Positions 28,309-38,867 of a DNA stretch of 64,000 nucleotides are shown piece by piece. The first letter of the stretch is position 1. The number at the start of each line of letters is the position of its first letter. The translations under genes were made by a program, and so were the position numbers. Where the stretch lies: assembly GCF_003711845.1 (NCBI RefSeq), contig NZ_RHLQ01000004.1, forward strand, positions 1-64,000. The letters run 5' to 3'. The notes beneath the pieces are model-generated. The model was not told the DNA's origin. It ran no database searches and saw only the letters and a list, made by a program, of their open reading frames with translations. The DNA comes from Lysinibacillus halotolerans. Lineage in GTDB: Bacteria > Bacillota > Bacilli > Bacillales_A > Planococcaceae.

Positions 28309-28383
28309 TGGCGCCCTCGGAGGGAATCGAACCCCCAGCGGAAGAACCGGAATCTTCTGTGTTATCCATTACACCACGAGGAC
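28309..28383 (-). tRNA. tRNA-Arg (anticodon CCG)
   Basis: A 75-nt cloverleaf on the minus strand: acceptor GTCCTCG/CGAGGGC, D stem GTGT/ACAC, anticodon stem GAAGA/TCTTC with loop TTCCGGT, T arm with GGTTCGATTCC, discriminator G and encoded CCA at 28309-28311. It reads CGG codons. Confidence 0.95.
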
Positions 28384-28473
28384 GTTTAATATGTCACTTG
28401 TATCGACTAAAACGATTTTCAATATAAAATTGAACTTCTAGTAAAAAGCATAGTGTCGATTTATGACCTTTCT

Positions 28474-28502
28474 ATTATACAAATGTATATAAGACAATTC
28501 AA
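28474..28502 (-). promoter_or_regulatory. sigma-A promoter of tRNA-Arg
   Basis: TTGAAT (28497-28502), 17-base spacer, TATAAT (28474-28479). The start near 28467 leaves an 84-nt leader before the mature tRNA end. The rest of 28384-28768, apart from the clpP control region, shows no gene. Confidence 0.7.
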
Positions 28503-28669
28503 CTATAAAATTGAAGTTAGGGATAATTTTTTTAAAGAAATACTGGATGATTTCATACACAAAATTGGTTTGAATGCCTTTTCCATTCCCATCTTATAGC
28601 TCTACTATCCCCATAGAATAATAGTAATTTTCATTTTAAATTTATTTTATTCACAATTAGTGGTTTATA

Positions 28670-28686
28670 TTTGACCTTCCTTGACT
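28670..28686 (+). promoter_or_regulatory. CtsR heat-shock operator of clpP
   Basis: Heptads TTTGACC and CTTGACT separated by three bases match the CtsR tandem-heptad box (TTTGACC-N3-TTTGACC read on this strand). The second heptad has two mismatches. The box covers the -35. Confidence 0.75.
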
Positions 28687-28700
28687 ATTCTGTGTATGAT
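28671..28700 (+). promoter_or_regulatory. sigma-A promoter of clpP
   Basis: TTGACC (28671-28676), 18-base spacer, TATGAT (28695-28700), overlapping the CtsR box. Confidence 0.7.
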
Positions 28701-28768
28701 ATGAGTACAGCTGAAGTGAAAGCTTCAGCACGTAGTAAACGACTAAATCTTTTTAAGGAGGATTTACA

Positions 28769-29365
28769 ATGAATTTAATTCCTACAGTTATCGAACAAAC
28801 AAACCGCGGTGAACGTGCCTATGACATTTATTCAAGACTTTTAAAAGACCGCATCATTTTACTTGGTAGCGCTATTGATGATAATGTAGCAAACTCCATT
28901 GTTGCCCAATTATTATTTTTAGCAGCAGAAGATCCAGATAAAGATATTTCCCTATATATTAACTCACCTGGTGGCTCCATTACAGCTGGTATGGCTATTT
29001 ACGATACAATGCAATATATTAAGCCTCAAGTTTCTACAATTTGTATCGGCATGGCAGCTTCAATGGGTGCATTCTTACTTACTGCTGGTGAACCAGGTAA
29101 ACGTTTCGCATTACCAAATGCTGAAGTGATGATTCACCAACCACTTGGTGGAGCTCAAGGGCAAGCAACTGAAATCGAAATTGCTGCAAAACGTATTCTT
29201 TTCTTACGTGATAAATTAAACAAAATTTTATCTGAACGTTCTGGTCAACCGTTAGAAAAAATCGCTCAAGATACAGATCGCGATAACTTCATGACAGCAG
29301 AACAAGCGAAAGAATATGGTTTAATTGACAATATCATTACTCGTATCGAAGATTCTAAAAAATAA
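28769..29365 (+). CDS. clpP: ATP-dependent Clp protease proteolytic subunit
   Basis: 198 residues, standard ClpP. Catalytic triad Ser98 ([11 protein letters not shown]), His123 (MIHQPLGG) and Asp172 are all in place, and the oxyanion strand ([19 protein letters not shown]) is normal. Fourteen copies form the barrel that degrades proteins delivered by ClpX, ClpC or ClpE, including tmRNA-tagged proteins made through the ssrA/smpB unit of this window. AAGGAGG precedes the ATG. It is a monocistronic gene under a CtsR-type promoter. Confidence 0.98.
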   Translation: MNLIPTVIEQTNRGERAYDIYSRLLKDRIILLGSAIDDNVANSIVAQLLFLAAEDPDKDISLYINSPGGSITAGMAIYDTMQYIKPQVSTICIGMAASMGAFLLTAGEPGKRFALPNAEVMIHQPLGGAQGQATEIEIAAKRILFLRDKLNKILSERSGQPLEKIAQDTDRDNFMTAEQAKEYGLIDNIITRIEDSKK

Positions 29366-29378
29366 TAATCGAAACAAA

Positions 29379-29414
29379 ATGGTGATAAGGAATTTCCTTA
29401 TCATCATTTTTTTA
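29379..29414 (+). terminator. terminator of clpP
   Basis: Stem GATAAGG/CCTTATC extended by partly paired ATGGT/ATCAT, followed by TTTTTTT. Confidence 0.85.
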
Positions 29415-29454
29415 TAAAAAAGGGACGTCTCATTTAAGTATGAGACACCCCCTT
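29415..29454 (-). terminator. terminator of the yvcI-crh operon
   Basis: Arms AAGGG-AC-GTCTCAT and ATGAGAC-ACCCCCTT around a 6-base loop, followed on the minus strand by TTTTTT. It ends the crh message 33 bases past its stop. Confidence 0.85.
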
Positions 29455-29486
29455 AAAGTTGCGAGCGTTTACAAGTTTTCTCATTG

Positions 29487-29744
29487 TTATTCTTCTCTTT
29501 GAATTAAGGATGATAATCCGTCGATAGCCTCTTGTTCATCTTTACCGTCTGCGATAAGTGTAACAGTTGTTCCTCTTGCAATTGCTAAGCTCATAATCCC
29601 CATAATGGATTTAGCATTCACTTTTTTCTCGTCTTTTTGTAAATACACTTCTGATTTAAAACGATTTGCTTCTTGTACAAATAAAGCAGCTTGTCTTGCC
29701 TGTAAACCAGATTTCAATTTCACTTCTACATTGGTTTCAACCAT
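29487..29744 (-). CDS. crh: catabolite repression HPr-like protein Crh
   Basis: 85 residues with an HPr fold. The phosphotransferase histidine of HPr is replaced by Gln15 (KSGLQARQA), so it cannot carry sugar phosphate. The regulatory Ser46 (NAKSIMG) is kept. Both features define Crh. HPr kinase, encoded at 44240-45178, phosphorylates Ser46, after which Crh serves as a CcpA corepressor; unphosphorylated Crh inhibits methylglyoxal synthase in B. subtilis. AAAGGGAG precedes the ATG. It is the last gene of the yvcI-rapZ-yvcK-whiA-crh operon. Confidence 0.96.
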   Translation of the reverse strand: MVETNVEVKLKSGLQARQAALFVQEANRFKSEVYLQKDEKKVNAKSIMGIMSLAIARGTTVTLIADGKDEQEAIDGLSSLIQREE

Positions 29745-29844
29745 TTATCGATACTCCCTTTCACACCGTACATAATATAATTTTATCTTATCTAAATTGT
29801 ATAAAAAGAACAATGTTAGATTACTACAATTTTTTGAACAATCA

Positions 29845-30789
29845 CTATTTTATCGTTTCGCCGCGTCTTAAAGCATCCGCTATTTCGTCAATTTTACGTA
29901 AACGATGATTTACCCCCGATTTACTTACAGTTCCAGTGGAAACCATCTCGCCAAGTTCTTTTAAAGTCACATCTTGATACTCAACACGAAGCCGTGCAAT
30001 TTCTCGTAACTTTTCAGGAAGTTGATCAAGTCCGACCGTATTTTCAATAAATCGGATGTTTTCCACTTGACGAATAGCCGCACCGATTGTTTTGTTTAAG
30101 TTCGCCGTTTCACAATTGACGATACGGTTTACACTGTTTCGCATATCCCGTAATATCCGTACATCTTCAAACTTTAGCATCGCCTGTGTGGCGCCAACAA
30201 TTCCTAAAAAATCAGAAATTTTTTCAGCTTCTTTTAAATAGGTGACAAATCCCTTTTTCCGTTCGATTGTTTTTGCATTTAAATTAAATTGATTCATTAA
30301 ATCGGCTAATGCTTCCCCATGCTCTTTATATAAAGAATAAATCTCTAGATGATAAGCAGAAGTTTCGGGGTTATTTACAGAGCCACCTGCTAAAAACGCT
30401 CCACGCAAATAGGCTCGTTTTTGATTTTTATTTGATAACAACGAACTAGAAATGGAATGATTTAATTGAAAATCCCCAGATAAAATATCTAAATCTGTTA
30501 ATAGTTCACGAGCACCATCCCGAACCCGGCAAATGTAAACATTATTTTTCTTTAAGCGCATTTTTTTTCGCACTAAAAGTTCCACATTGTATGGATATAA
30601 TTTTTTAACAATCGTGTACAGTCTTCTTGCAATTGCTGCATTTTCTGTTTGCACGTCTAAACTCAGCTGTCTATTTGTAAAGGATAATGATCCGTTCATT
30701 CGTATAAGTGCAGAGACTTCCGCTTTTAAGCAATGCTCATCCGTCTCTACTTGCGTTAACTCTTTTTTTGTTTCGGAAGCAAATGACAT
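29845..30789 (-). CDS. whiA: DNA-binding protein WhiA
   Basis: 314 residues. An N-terminal LAGLIDADG-like domain of the degenerate homing-endonuclease fold ([24 protein letters not shown] near 127-150) precedes a C-terminal helix-turn-helix ([27 protein letters not shown] near 275-300). In Bacillus it (YvcL) affects cell division and chromosome segregation, while actinobacterial WhiA controls sporulation genes. GGGGGGAG precedes the ATG. It lies 73 bases after yvcK and 100 before crh. Confidence 0.95.
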   Translation of the reverse strand: MSFASETKKELTQVETDEHCLKAEVSALIRMNGSLSFTNRQLSLDVQTENAAIARRLYTIVKKLYPYNVELLVRKKMRLKKNNVYICRVRDGARELLTDLDILSGDFQLNHSISSSLLSNKNQKRAYLRGAFLAGGSVNNPETSAYHLEIYSLYKEHGEALADLMNQFNLNAKTIERKKGFVTYLKEAEKISDFLGIVGATQAMLKFEDVRILRDMRNSVNRIVNCETANLNKTIGAAIRQVENIRFIENTVGLDQLPEKLREIARLRVEYQDVTLKELGEMVSTGTVSKSGVNHRLRKIDEIADALRRGETIK

Positions 30790-30862
30790 CTTTCTCCCCC
30801 CTTTTACCTATGTATGAAAACAATCATATCATATATTCCATTCTAGAGTTCGTTTTGCTTAC

Positions 30863-31825
30863 TTACATTCTCTTCAATGTGTAATCATACAACCATTTCG
30901 CAATTTTATTGGATTCATGGCGGACAACCCCAGATTGGATTGTTGCGATTTCCTTTTTAATAACTTCCAATCCCATGCTCTTTAATTTTTCTATATCAAT
31001 CAGAACTGGTTCTGCATTTTCTTCTCGATAATTTTCTTTTATCGGTAAGGGGAGTTCAATATCATTTACTAAAATGGCATCTAAACAAGGCTTTCCTACA
31101 TGATCATAAATCGCTTGAACATGATCTGTGGCACGATAACGAATCGTTTCACCCTTTTGTGTCATTAAGTTGCAAATATAAATCCGTTTTCCCTTTGCCT
31201 TTACTAAAGTATCTCCAATTTCTTTGACTAATAAATTGGGAATAATACTTGTATATAAACTTCCAGGTCCTACAAGAATAAAATCGGCCTTCTCAATCGC
31301 CCGAATCGCTTCCGGGAGCGCTTTTACATCTTCAGGCACTAAATAGACCCGTTTAATTGGAAGATGGGAAGATGGAATTTTAGACTCCCCTTCAATAATA
31401 GATCCGTCAACAAGTTCTGCGTTCAATGTAATTTTTTTATTTGCTGCTGGTATTACTTTCCCGTGCACCTTTAAGACCTTACTCATTTCAGCAATCGCAT
31501 GACTAAAGTCTCCTGTTATATCCGTTAGTGCTGTTAGCATTAAATTTCCTAATGAATGACCACCTAATTCAACGGATTGCGAAAAACGATACTGGAACAT
31601 TTGCTCAACTAACGGTTCCGTATCAGAAAGGGCAGCAATCACGTTGCGAATATCACCAGGTGGCGGAATATCGTAGTCATCACGGAGTCGACCTGAAGAG
31701 CCTCCATCATCGGCAACCGTTACGATTGCAGTAATGTCAAAGGGATATTTTTTCAATCCGCGCAACATTGTTGAAAGGCCCGTTCCACCTCCGATGACTA
31801 CAATATTCGTTCTCTTTTTTTTCAT
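30863..31825 (-). CDS. yvcK: gluconeogenesis factor YvcK (CofD-like)
   Basis: 320 residues from the ATG at 31825 (MKKKRTNIVVIGGGTGLS) behind AAAGGA; an upstream start would overlap rapZ further. CofD/YvcK fold: nucleotide motif GGGTGLSTMLRGLKKYP, VTVADDGGSSGRLRDDY, GDIRNVIAALSD, and VGPGSLYTSIIPNLL. In B. subtilis YvcK binds UDP-sugars, is needed for growth on gluconeogenic carbon sources and for correct PBP1 placement. It starts 4 bases after the rapZ stop, indicating coupled translation. Confidence 0.95.
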   Translation of the reverse strand: MKKKRTNIVVIGGGTGLSTMLRGLKKYPFDITAIVTVADDGGSSGRLRDDYDIPPPGDIRNVIAALSDTEPLVEQMFQYRFSQSVELGGHSLGNLMLTALTDITGDFSHAIAEMSKVLKVHGKVIPAANKKITLNAELVDGSIIEGESKIPSSHLPIKRVYLVPEDVKALPEAIRAIEKADFILVGPGSLYTSIIPNLLVKEIGDTLVKAKGKRIYICNLMTQKGETIRYRATDHVQAIYDHVGKPCLDAILVNDIELPLPIKENYREENAEPVLIDIEKLKSMGLEVIKKEIATIQSGVVRHESNKIAKWLYDYTLKRM

Positions 31826-31829
31826 TACT

Positions 31830-32714
31830 TCAATCCTTTCTGCGATTGATGTCACGGTGGGTAATGGCAGTTTTGTAATGATCGCTAAATAGTTTCCCGA
31901 AATATTCAGCTAATGTTACAGAACGATGTTGACCACCTGTACATCCAAAAGCAATCACTAATTGTGCTTTCCCTTCATGGATATATTGCGGAATCATAAA
32001 CTCAAACAAATCTTTTAATTTCGTTATTAACATTTGTGTTTCTTCAGAAGCTAATACATAGGATGATACTTCCTCTTGTAAACCTGTCTTTGGACGTAAT
32101 TCCTCCACATAATACGGATTCGTTAAAAAACGGACATCGAATACTAAATCTGCGTCAATCGGAATTCCATTTTTATATCCAAAGGACATGACATTAATAA
32201 AGAACTTTGGCCTGTTCGTATTGGAAAACTCATTGCCAATTCGTTCTCGTAATTCTCTCGGTTTCATATGGGAAGTATTATAGACAAACTTTGCTCGACC
32301 TTTTAGTTCAGCAAGCATTGCTCTTTCCTTTTCAATTCCTTCGAGGGGTAATCCTTGAGGAGCTAAAGGGTGAGATCTTCTTGTTTCTTTATAACGTCGA
32401 ACGAGGGTTTCATTATCAGCATCCAAAAACAATACCCGTGTTTTAACATATGCTTCCTTTTCCAATAAATCTAGGGCATCGATTAATGATTCGAAAAATT
32501 CTCCTCCACGCATATCCATTACAGCGGCAATACGTGTAATGTTTCGTTCGGATTCTTTCATTAATGCTAAAAAAGTCGTTAATAGAGCAGGGGGTAAATT
32601 ATCAATGCAATAATAACCTAAATCTTCAAAGCTTTGGACTGCGACTGTCTTACCAGCTCCGGACATCCCTGTAATAATGACTATCTCATGTGTATAGATA
32701 TGACTATTACCCAT
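31830..32714 (-). CDS. rapZ: RNase adapter / nucleotide-binding protein RapZ (YvcJ)
   Basis: 294 residues from the ATG at 32714 behind GAGGAG. An N-terminal P-loop kinase-like domain has Walker [13 protein letters not shown], and the C-terminal domain has the conserved [18 protein letters not shown] segment. B. subtilis YvcJ hydrolyses nucleotides and affects competence; E. coli RapZ targets small RNAs and senses glucosamine 6-phosphate. Which of these roles applies here is not visible. It sits between yvcI and yvcK in the usual order. Confidence 0.94.
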   Translation of the reverse strand: MGNSHIYTHEIVIITGMSGAGKTVAVQSFEDLGYYCIDNLPPALLTTFLALMKESERNITRIAAVMDMRGGEFFESLIDALDLLEKEAYVKTRVLFLDADNETLVRRYKETRRSHPLAPQGLPLEGIEKERAMLAELKGRAKFVYNTSHMKPRELRERIGNEFSNTNRPKFFINVMSFGYKNGIPIDADLVFDVRFLTNPYYVEELRPKTGLQEEVSSYVLASEETQMLITKLKDLFEFMIPQYIHEGKAQLVIAFGCTGGQHRSVTLAEYFGKLFSDHYKTAITHRDINRRKD

Positions 32715-32727
32715 GTGATCATCTCCT

Positions 32728-33198
32728 CTACTTAAGTTCATTCGACGTTTGCAACCGCTCATCTAGTAACTCAAAATCCTCTGTATATATAAATGTACCA
32801 TATTGAATCCCTTCATTTAATGCGGCAAACAATAAATTTTTCCGATCGCCTTCAGCCATTGGAAGATTGGATAGATGATCAACCGGGTGCCATTCTAGAA
32901 CCCCTTCCCTTGTCTGTTCAAAGGGTTGTCCTTCGATACCATGGGCGACAAATGTATAAAGCATCCATTCGTCTTTAACGGTTTCCCCATCTTTAATAAC
33001 CATCGTATAGACTCCCTTAAGATGTAAATTTTTTGGGGTAACATTTGTTTCCTCTTTAAATTCTCTTAAAGCTGCCTCATAAATGGATTCACCTAATTCC
33101 ATCTTTCCACCTGGCGCAACATACCAACCTCTTCTAGGCTTTTGGAGAAGTAATACTTCCCCATCTTGAATTGCTAATAAATTTGCAATACGCTGCAT
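32728..33198 (-). CDS. yvcI: Nudix hydrolase, YvcI type
   Basis: 156 residues from the ATG at 33198 behind GAGGTGGG. Nudix box at about residues 34-57: [21 protein letters not shown], with the catalytic REFKEE glutamates (GX5EX7REUXEEXG pattern). It hydrolyses a nucleoside diphosphate linked to another group; the substrate is unknown. It is the first gene of the operon, 14 bases before rapZ. The promoter should lie in 33199-33312 but is not clear. Confidence 0.9.
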   Translation of the reverse strand: MQRIANLLAIQDGEVLLLQKPRRGWYVAPGGKMELGESIYEAALREFKEETNVTPKNLHLKGVYTMVIKDGETVKDEWMLYTFVAHGIEGQPFEQTREGVLEWHPVDHLSNLPMAEGDRKNLLFAALNEGIQYGTFIYTEDFELLDERLQTSNELK

Positions 33199-33312
33199 TA
33201 CACCCACCTCAAATCATTTGATACTCCCTTTGTTTTCTATTATACCCTCTATTGAGACTACCTTACAAAATAATACGTTTATAAAATAGATTTCATGCTA
33301 TTTTCAAATAAC

Positions 33313-33343
33313 AAAAAAAAGTTGCTTCCATAACGGAAGCAAC
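33313..33343 (-). terminator. second terminator after trxB
   Basis: Perfect 9-bp stem GTTGCTTCC/GGAAGCAAC, 5-base loop, then eight T on the minus strand. Confidence 0.88.
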
Positions 33344-33352
33344 TAAAATACT

Positions 33353-33381
33353 AAAAAAAGGGGGTCAAAGTTTATACCCCC
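33353..33381 (-). terminator. first terminator after trxB
   Basis: Stem GGGGGT/ACCCCC followed on the minus strand by seven T. It stands in tandem with the next terminator. Confidence 0.75.
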
Positions 33382-33432
33382 GATTATACATATTCTTTAT
33401 TGCAAGGAAGTTACAGGAAAATTAAAAGCACA

Positions 33433-34491
<1,059 letters not shown>

Positions 34492-34530
34492 CTAGGACAT
34501 TCCACAACTAACTTCAAATATATTGCCTAG

Positions 34531-36051
34531 TTAGTCGAAAGGTAAATAGTGAATTAATTCCTCCACATACTTCGTTAACGTTGATACGGAAATATTATAT
34601 TTTTCAGCATAATGCTTTTTCGTCACTTTTTTACTATTAATAGTTGAAAAGAACATATACTCAACAGCTGCTGCTAAAGCTTTTACATTTTTAAATGGAT
34701 AATCATTTTTCAATGCCCGTTCACTTAATACAAACCACATTTGGAATAAATATTGTACTTCTAACGTAATCGGGTTCAAGCTTTTATATAATTCCTCCGC
34801 AACTTCCATAGAACGAACAAAATATTTTTCCGTATCGTTATCGTTTGTAAATTGATGTTGAAGAGCATAGGCTAAACATAATTTTTCAATACCACTATAC
34901 TTTGATAGATCGATTAATTTAGGATGTGCGATTATTTCTTGCTTATAAGCTGATTTACTAAGTAAGAAAAATCCAAACATACGATGGGTGCTATATTTAC
35001 TACTAATTTTTTCAATAATAAATTCCCGATTGTTTTCTAATGATTCGTCATGTTCTTCCGATGCATTTAACCATGGTTCATAGCCATCCTTTGTCGGATC
35101 CATTTCCACCAACAACTTCCAAGCTGCTTTTCCTTCTTCTATATGACCAGAAAAATAAGCCGATTGTGCCAACCAAAAGTAAAAGCCTGCATCTCCCGGG
35201 AATCCTTTTCTTTTCATGCTTTGTAGCCATTTATAAGCCACTTCATATTCGCCGATTAAAGCTAAAGTAGCTCCTAGCTTATAGCGATTTTCCCAATCAT
35301 AGGGATTTATTTTCTTCAACATTTCGACTAAAGCGGATAACTCGGATTCATTTTTCTCATAATATGCTATGACAGCCAAATTACAAAGGGCATGTAAGTT
35401 TCCTAAACTTTCTCGTAAAACATTGTTTAATAGTGCCCTTGCCTGTTCCGTTTCTCCAACATAGAAATAAGCTAAAGATAAATTGTTATAAGCTGGCCAT
35501 AAGTCTGGGAAGGTTTCGATTAATTGTTCCAACACTTCAATCGCTTCATCAAATTGACCGTTTTCCATTAAACGACGAGCTTTTTCTTGGGCAATTAATT
35601 TCTCAGAATCTTCTTCATCAATATGTTCCATTTCCTCTTCTTCATATTGAAGAAATTCCAATATTTCTTCCGCCTCTACGACATACATTCCATCAGGTTC
35701 CATTTGCAAATACATTTCCGCATATTTTTGGGCATCGCGTACCATCCCGATACAACCTGAAATTTCCGCTAAGAAAAATACGTGTTCAGGCTCACTAGGA
35801 TCCAAACTATATGCTGTATGTATTAGTTCATATGCCTTTTCGAAGTTTTGGGCATCCATTTCTAAAATCCCAAATTGCATTAAAACATGGGCATCATCTG
35901 GACTTAGCTCTGCCGCTCGTTTCATATATTTATACGCTTTATCCATTTGATCTTTATCCATAGCTTTCAGCGCTTTATTAAAATAGTAATCTCCATTTGG
36001 AATAAAGGATACAACATTATTTAATTTCTCTTTTTGACGTTGTTTTTCCAA
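34531..36051 (-). CDS. yvcD: tetratricopeptide-repeat protein, YvcD type
   Basis: 506 residues if it begins with the TTG at 36051, which has GGAGG 7 bases upstream. An ATG seven codons earlier contains that site and is less likely. Several TPR units run from about residue 25 to 340 (YYFNKALKAMDKDQMDKAYKYM, AELSPDDAHVLMQFGILEMD, WPAYNNLSLAYFYVGETEQA, and others), followed by a helical C-terminal part that ends in a helix-turn-helix-like segment (HYAEKYNISVSTLTKYVEEL). It is a protein-interaction scaffold of unknown role, next to trxB as in B. subtilis. Confidence 0.85.
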   Translation of the reverse strand: MEKQRQKEKLNNVVSFIPNGDYYFNKALKAMDKDQMDKAYKYMKRAAELSPDDAHVLMQFGILEMDAQNFEKAYELIHTAYSLDPSEPEHVFFLAEISGCIGMVRDAQKYAEMYLQMEPDGMYVVEAEEILEFLQYEEEEMEHIDEEDSEKLIAQEKARRLMENGQFDEAIEVLEQLIETFPDLWPAYNNLSLAYFYVGETEQARALLNNVLRESLGNLHALCNLAVIAYYEKNESELSALVEMLKKINPYDWENRYKLGATLALIGEYEVAYKWLQSMKRKGFPGDAGFYFWLAQSAYFSGHIEEGKAAWKLLVEMDPTKDGYEPWLNASEEHDESLENNREFIIEKISSKYSTHRMFGFFLLSKSAYKQEIIAHPKLIDLSKYSGIEKLCLAYALQHQFTNDNDTEKYFVRSMEVAEELYKSLNPITLEVQYLFQMWFVLSERALKNDYPFKNVKALAAAVEYMFFSTINSKKVTKKHYAEKYNISVSTLTKYVEELIHYLPFD

Positions 36052-36135
36052 AGTAAATCCTCCGAACTTCATACATTACGCCTTGGCGTAACGACCATAT
36101 ACGTTACGAGTAAAAAAGAACTGTAACATAGCAAA

Positions 36136-36157
36136 AGGAACGTAATAGTACGTTCCT
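36136..36157 (-). terminator. probable terminator of the histidine operon
   Basis: Perfect 9-bp stem AGGAACGTA/TACGTTCCT with a 4-base loop, followed on the minus strand by TTTTGC. Two further palindromes (36076-36091 and about 36089-36111) follow before the yvcD start. Confidence 0.6.
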
Positions 36158-36235
36158 AGGCAAATTAATTTTCATTATACCACAATTACAAATAACGTCA
36201 TTAAATTCGAATTAATCAATTTGTTTTTTCAACGA

Positions 36236-36871
36236 TTATTTTTTAGTACTCGCTCTTTTTTCCTCATGACGAGTTTTTAATACTTTTAAAACGTCATACA
36301 CATTAATTTTTTGTTCTTGTAGCAATACGAATAAGTGGTAAAGTAAATCGGCGGCTTCCCATTTCACTTCTTCCGCATCACGATTTTTCGCACCGATTAC
36401 AACTTCCGTCGCCTCTTCCCCTACTTTTTTACATATTTTATCGATTCCCTTTTCAAATAAATAGGTCGTATAAGCTCCTTCAGGCATTTCGATTTCACGT
36501 TGACGGATAACTTCTGCTAAATATGGAATAATGTCAACGGAACCAACTTGATCCTTTTGTACAATTGTTTCAGTAAAGCATGAAGTTGTTCCATTATGAC
36601 ATGCTGGACCAGCAGGCAATACTTCTACTACTAACGCATCCTTGTCACAATCAGTTTTAATGGATACTACTTTTTGTGTATTGCCACTTGTTTCTCCTTT
36701 ATGCCAAAGTTCTTGTCTTGAACGGGAGTAAAACCAAGTTTCACCTGTTTCGATCGTTTTTTGTAGAGATTCTTCATTCATATATGCAACAGTTAATACT
36801 TCTTTAGATTGTGCATCTTGCACAACTGCAGTGATTAACCCTTTGTCATCAAACTTTAATCCTTTTATCAT
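36236..36871 (-). CDS. hisI: bifunctional phosphoribosyl-AMP cyclohydrolase / phosphoribosyl-ATP pyrophosphatase
   Basis: 211 residues, a HisI-HisE fusion. The N-terminal cyclohydrolase has [19 protein letters not shown] and the metal-binding [20 protein letters not shown]. The C-terminal pyrophosphohydrolase has the MazG-like helix pattern [19 protein letters not shown] and [13 protein letters not shown]. Together they catalyse steps 2 and 3 of histidine synthesis. The ATG at 36871 overlaps the hisF stop in ATGA. It is the last gene of the operon. Confidence 0.96.
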   Translation of the reverse strand: MIKGLKFDDKGLITAVVQDAQSKEVLTVAYMNEESLQKTIETGETWFYSRSRQELWHKGETSGNTQKVVSIKTDCDKDALVVEVLPAGPACHNGTTSCFTETIVQKDQVGSVDIIPYLAEVIRQREIEMPEGAYTTYLFEKGIDKICKKVGEEATEVVIGAKNRDAEEVKWEAADLLYHLFVLLQEQKINVYDVLKVLKTRHEEKRASTKK

Positions 36872-37626
36872 CTGACACAAACTCCTTTTTCGCGCAAGTA
36901 AGTTTTCACTTCTGCTACGCTCGTTTCTTTATAGTGGAAAATGGATGCTGCAAGGGCTGCATCGGCATCTACATCTTTTAATACATCAACAAAGTGTTGG
37001 GCGTTACCAGCACCACCACTAGCTATTACTGGAACGGTAACAGCATCCCTTACTGCTTTTGTTAACTGTAAATCGAAACCCGTTTTTTCCCCATCTTGAT
37101 TCATACTCGTTAATAAAATTTCACCTGCGCCTAAACGTACAGCTTCTTTTGCCCATTCGACCACTTGCCATTCCGTTTTGTTACGTCCACCGTGGGTATA
37201 AACCATCCATGTCCCATCTTCTTCTGAAAATCTTGCATCAATGGCAACAACAATACACTGGGCTCCAAAGAAATCAGATCCTTCTTTTATTAACTCAGGT
37301 CGCTCTAATGCTGACGTATTGACGGAAACTTTATCTGCCCCTGCCCGTAAAATTCGTTTCATATCTTCTAAACTGCGAATTCCTCCCCCTACTGTAAAAG
37401 GGATGGCAAGGGTAGAGGCGGTCTTTCTTACGACATCTACCATCGTTTCTCGACCTTCATGGGAAGCAGAAATATCTAAAAATACTAATTCGTCTGCCCC
37501 TTGTTCATCATAAAATTTTGCCAGCTCAACCGGGTCTCCGGCATCGCGCAGTTCTACGAATTGAACTCCTTTTACTACCCGTCCTTCCTTCACATCAAGG
37601 CAAGGAATGATTCGTTTTGTTAGCAT
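36868..37626 (-). CDS. hisF: imidazole glycerol phosphate synthase, cyclase subunit HisF
   Basis: 252 residues from the ATG at 37626 ([12 protein letters not shown]), overlapping the hisH stop by 7 bases, with GGGGTGGGGGTG upstream. It has TIM-barrel phosphate loops and the catalytic aspartates at position 11 ([14 protein letters not shown]) and in [22 protein letters not shown] and [10 protein letters not shown] are HisF-specific, which rules out HisA. It makes imidazole glycerol phosphate and AICAR from PRFAR using ammonia from HisH. HisA, which supplies PRFAR and normally lies between hisH and hisF, is absent. Confidence 0.96.
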   Translation of the reverse strand: MLTKRIIPCLDVKEGRVVKGVQFVELRDAGDPVELAKFYDEQGADELVFLDISASHEGRETMVDVVRKTASTLAIPFTVGGGIRSLEDMKRILRAGADKVSVNTSALERPELIKEGSDFFGAQCIVVAIDARFSEEDGTWMVYTHGGRNKTEWQVVEWAKEAVRLGAGEILLTSMNQDGEKTGFDLQLTKAVRDAVTVPVIASGGAGNAQHFVDVLKDVDADAALAASIFHYKETSVAEVKTYLREKGVCVR

Positions 37627-38267
37627 GTTGACACCCCCACCCCTTGTAACCATTGGCGAAGTAAAAATACACCGAAGTTCCCAGATTTCTCAGGGTGGAA
37701 TTGCATGCCGCATACATTTCCTCCTTGCACAACTCCTGGCACTTTCACATCAAAATAGTTTGCAGTTGCAACTAATTGTTGCGGCTCCGTATTCGTTCCA
37801 TAAAATGAATGAACAAAATATACGAAACGATTTTCCGGTAATCCTTTCCCCTCTAACCATTTCGGGATAGATTGGAAGTCCAACGTATTCCATCCCATGT
37901 GAGGGACACGATATTGCTCACCATTAGCTGTTTCACCAGAGAAGCGGACGATTTTTCCTTTAAAAAATCCAAACCCTTTCGTAGGTGTCACTTCATCACT
38001 TTCTTCAAAAAGTAATTGCATACCTAAGCAAATTCCTAATAGCGGTTTTTTCGCCTTTACTTGTTCCTGAATAAATCGATCTAGCCCCGTTTCTGCCAGC
38101 CGTTTCATCGCATCTGGAAATGCTCCAACCCCCGGCAAAATGAGTCCGTCGGTTTTAGCCAATTGTTGAACATCGGATGATACAACAACATCACAATCTA
38201 GTCTTTTTAATGCTTGTTCAACGCTAAATAAATTGCCCATTCCATAATCAATAACGCCTATTTTCAT
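37620..38267 (-). CDS. hisH: imidazole glycerol phosphate synthase, glutaminase subunit HisH
   Basis: 215 residues, a class I glutamine amidotransferase: nucleophile Cys80 in [15 protein letters not shown] and catalytic His-Glu in QFHPEKSG near 195. It channels ammonia to HisF. The C-terminal GVGVSTC is encoded by bases that also form the hisF ribosome site. The start overlaps the hisB stop in ATGA. The join to hisF leaves no room for hisA. Confidence 0.96.
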   Translation of the reverse strand: MKIGVIDYGMGNLFSVEQALKRLDCDVVVSSDVQQLAKTDGLILPGVGAFPDAMKRLAETGLDRFIQEQVKAKKPLLGICLGMQLLFEESDEVTPTKGFGFFKGKIVRFSGETANGEQYRVPHMGWNTLDFQSIPKWLEGKGLPENRFVYFVHSFYGTNTEPQQLVATANYFDVKVPGVVQGGNVCGMQFHPEKSGNFGVFLLRQWLQGVGVSTC

Positions 38268-38863
38268 GTCAACAACCCTTTCGTTGACGGTACTCCTTTT
38301 ACGCGGGGATCAATTTGTACCGCATCATCAATCGCTCTTGCCAACGCTTTAAATATTGCTTCTATAATATGGTGGGTATTATGACCATAAGGGACAATGA
38401 CATGGACATTCATGCGGGCTTCCAATGCGAACTTCCATAAAAATTCATGGACAAGCTCTGTGTCAAAGGTACCTACCTTTTGTTTTAATTCCGGTTCAAC
38501 GCGAAATTCTAAATGAGGTCTATTGGAGCAATCAATTACGACTTGTGCTAATGCGTCATCCATTGGAACAAAAGCATTCCCATATCGTTTGATTCCTTTT
38601 TTATCGCCGAGGGCTTCACGTATTACTTGTCCTAAAACGATTCCAATATCTTCTGTCGTATGGTGATCATCGATATGCGTATCTCCATCGGCAACGATCT
38701 TCCCGTCAAACAAACCGTGTTTTAGGAATAAATCCAACATATGATCCATAAAAGGAACACCTGTATTAACCTCTGCTTTTCCTTCTCCATCTAAATTGAT
38801 TTCAACATAAATTTTCGTCTCGTTCGTATTCCGTTCTTTTTTTGCAAATCTTCCATCTGTCAT
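38264..38863 (-). CDS. hisB: imidazoleglycerol-phosphate dehydratase
   Basis: 199 residues from the ATG at 38863 behind AAAGGAG, 4 bases past the hisD stop. Metal-binding motifs DTHIDDHHTTEDIGI, PMDDALAQ and GHNTHHIIEAIFKALARA match the dehydratase. There is no HAD-type histidinol-phosphatase domain, so that step must be supplied by a separate gene outside the window, as in B. subtilis. Confidence 0.96.
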   Translation of the reverse strand: MTDGRFAKKERNTNETKIYVEINLDGEGKAEVNTGVPFMDHMLDLFLKHGLFDGKIVADGDTHIDDHHTTEDIGIVLGQVIREALGDKKGIKRYGNAFVPMDDALAQVVIDCSNRPHLEFRVEPELKQKVGTFDTELVHEFLWKFALEARMNVHVIVPYGHNTHHIIEAIFKALARAIDDAVQIDPRVKGVPSTKGLLT

Positions 38864-38867
38864 TTTA

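Noticed and set aside
28309-28336. tRNA-Arg 3' end as an integration site for an island
   Set aside because: I found no second copy of the tRNA end in the window and no integrase gene.
36868-37626. Gene at this position being hisA
   Set aside because: The motifs [15 protein letters not shown] and [14 protein letters not shown] are those of HisF.
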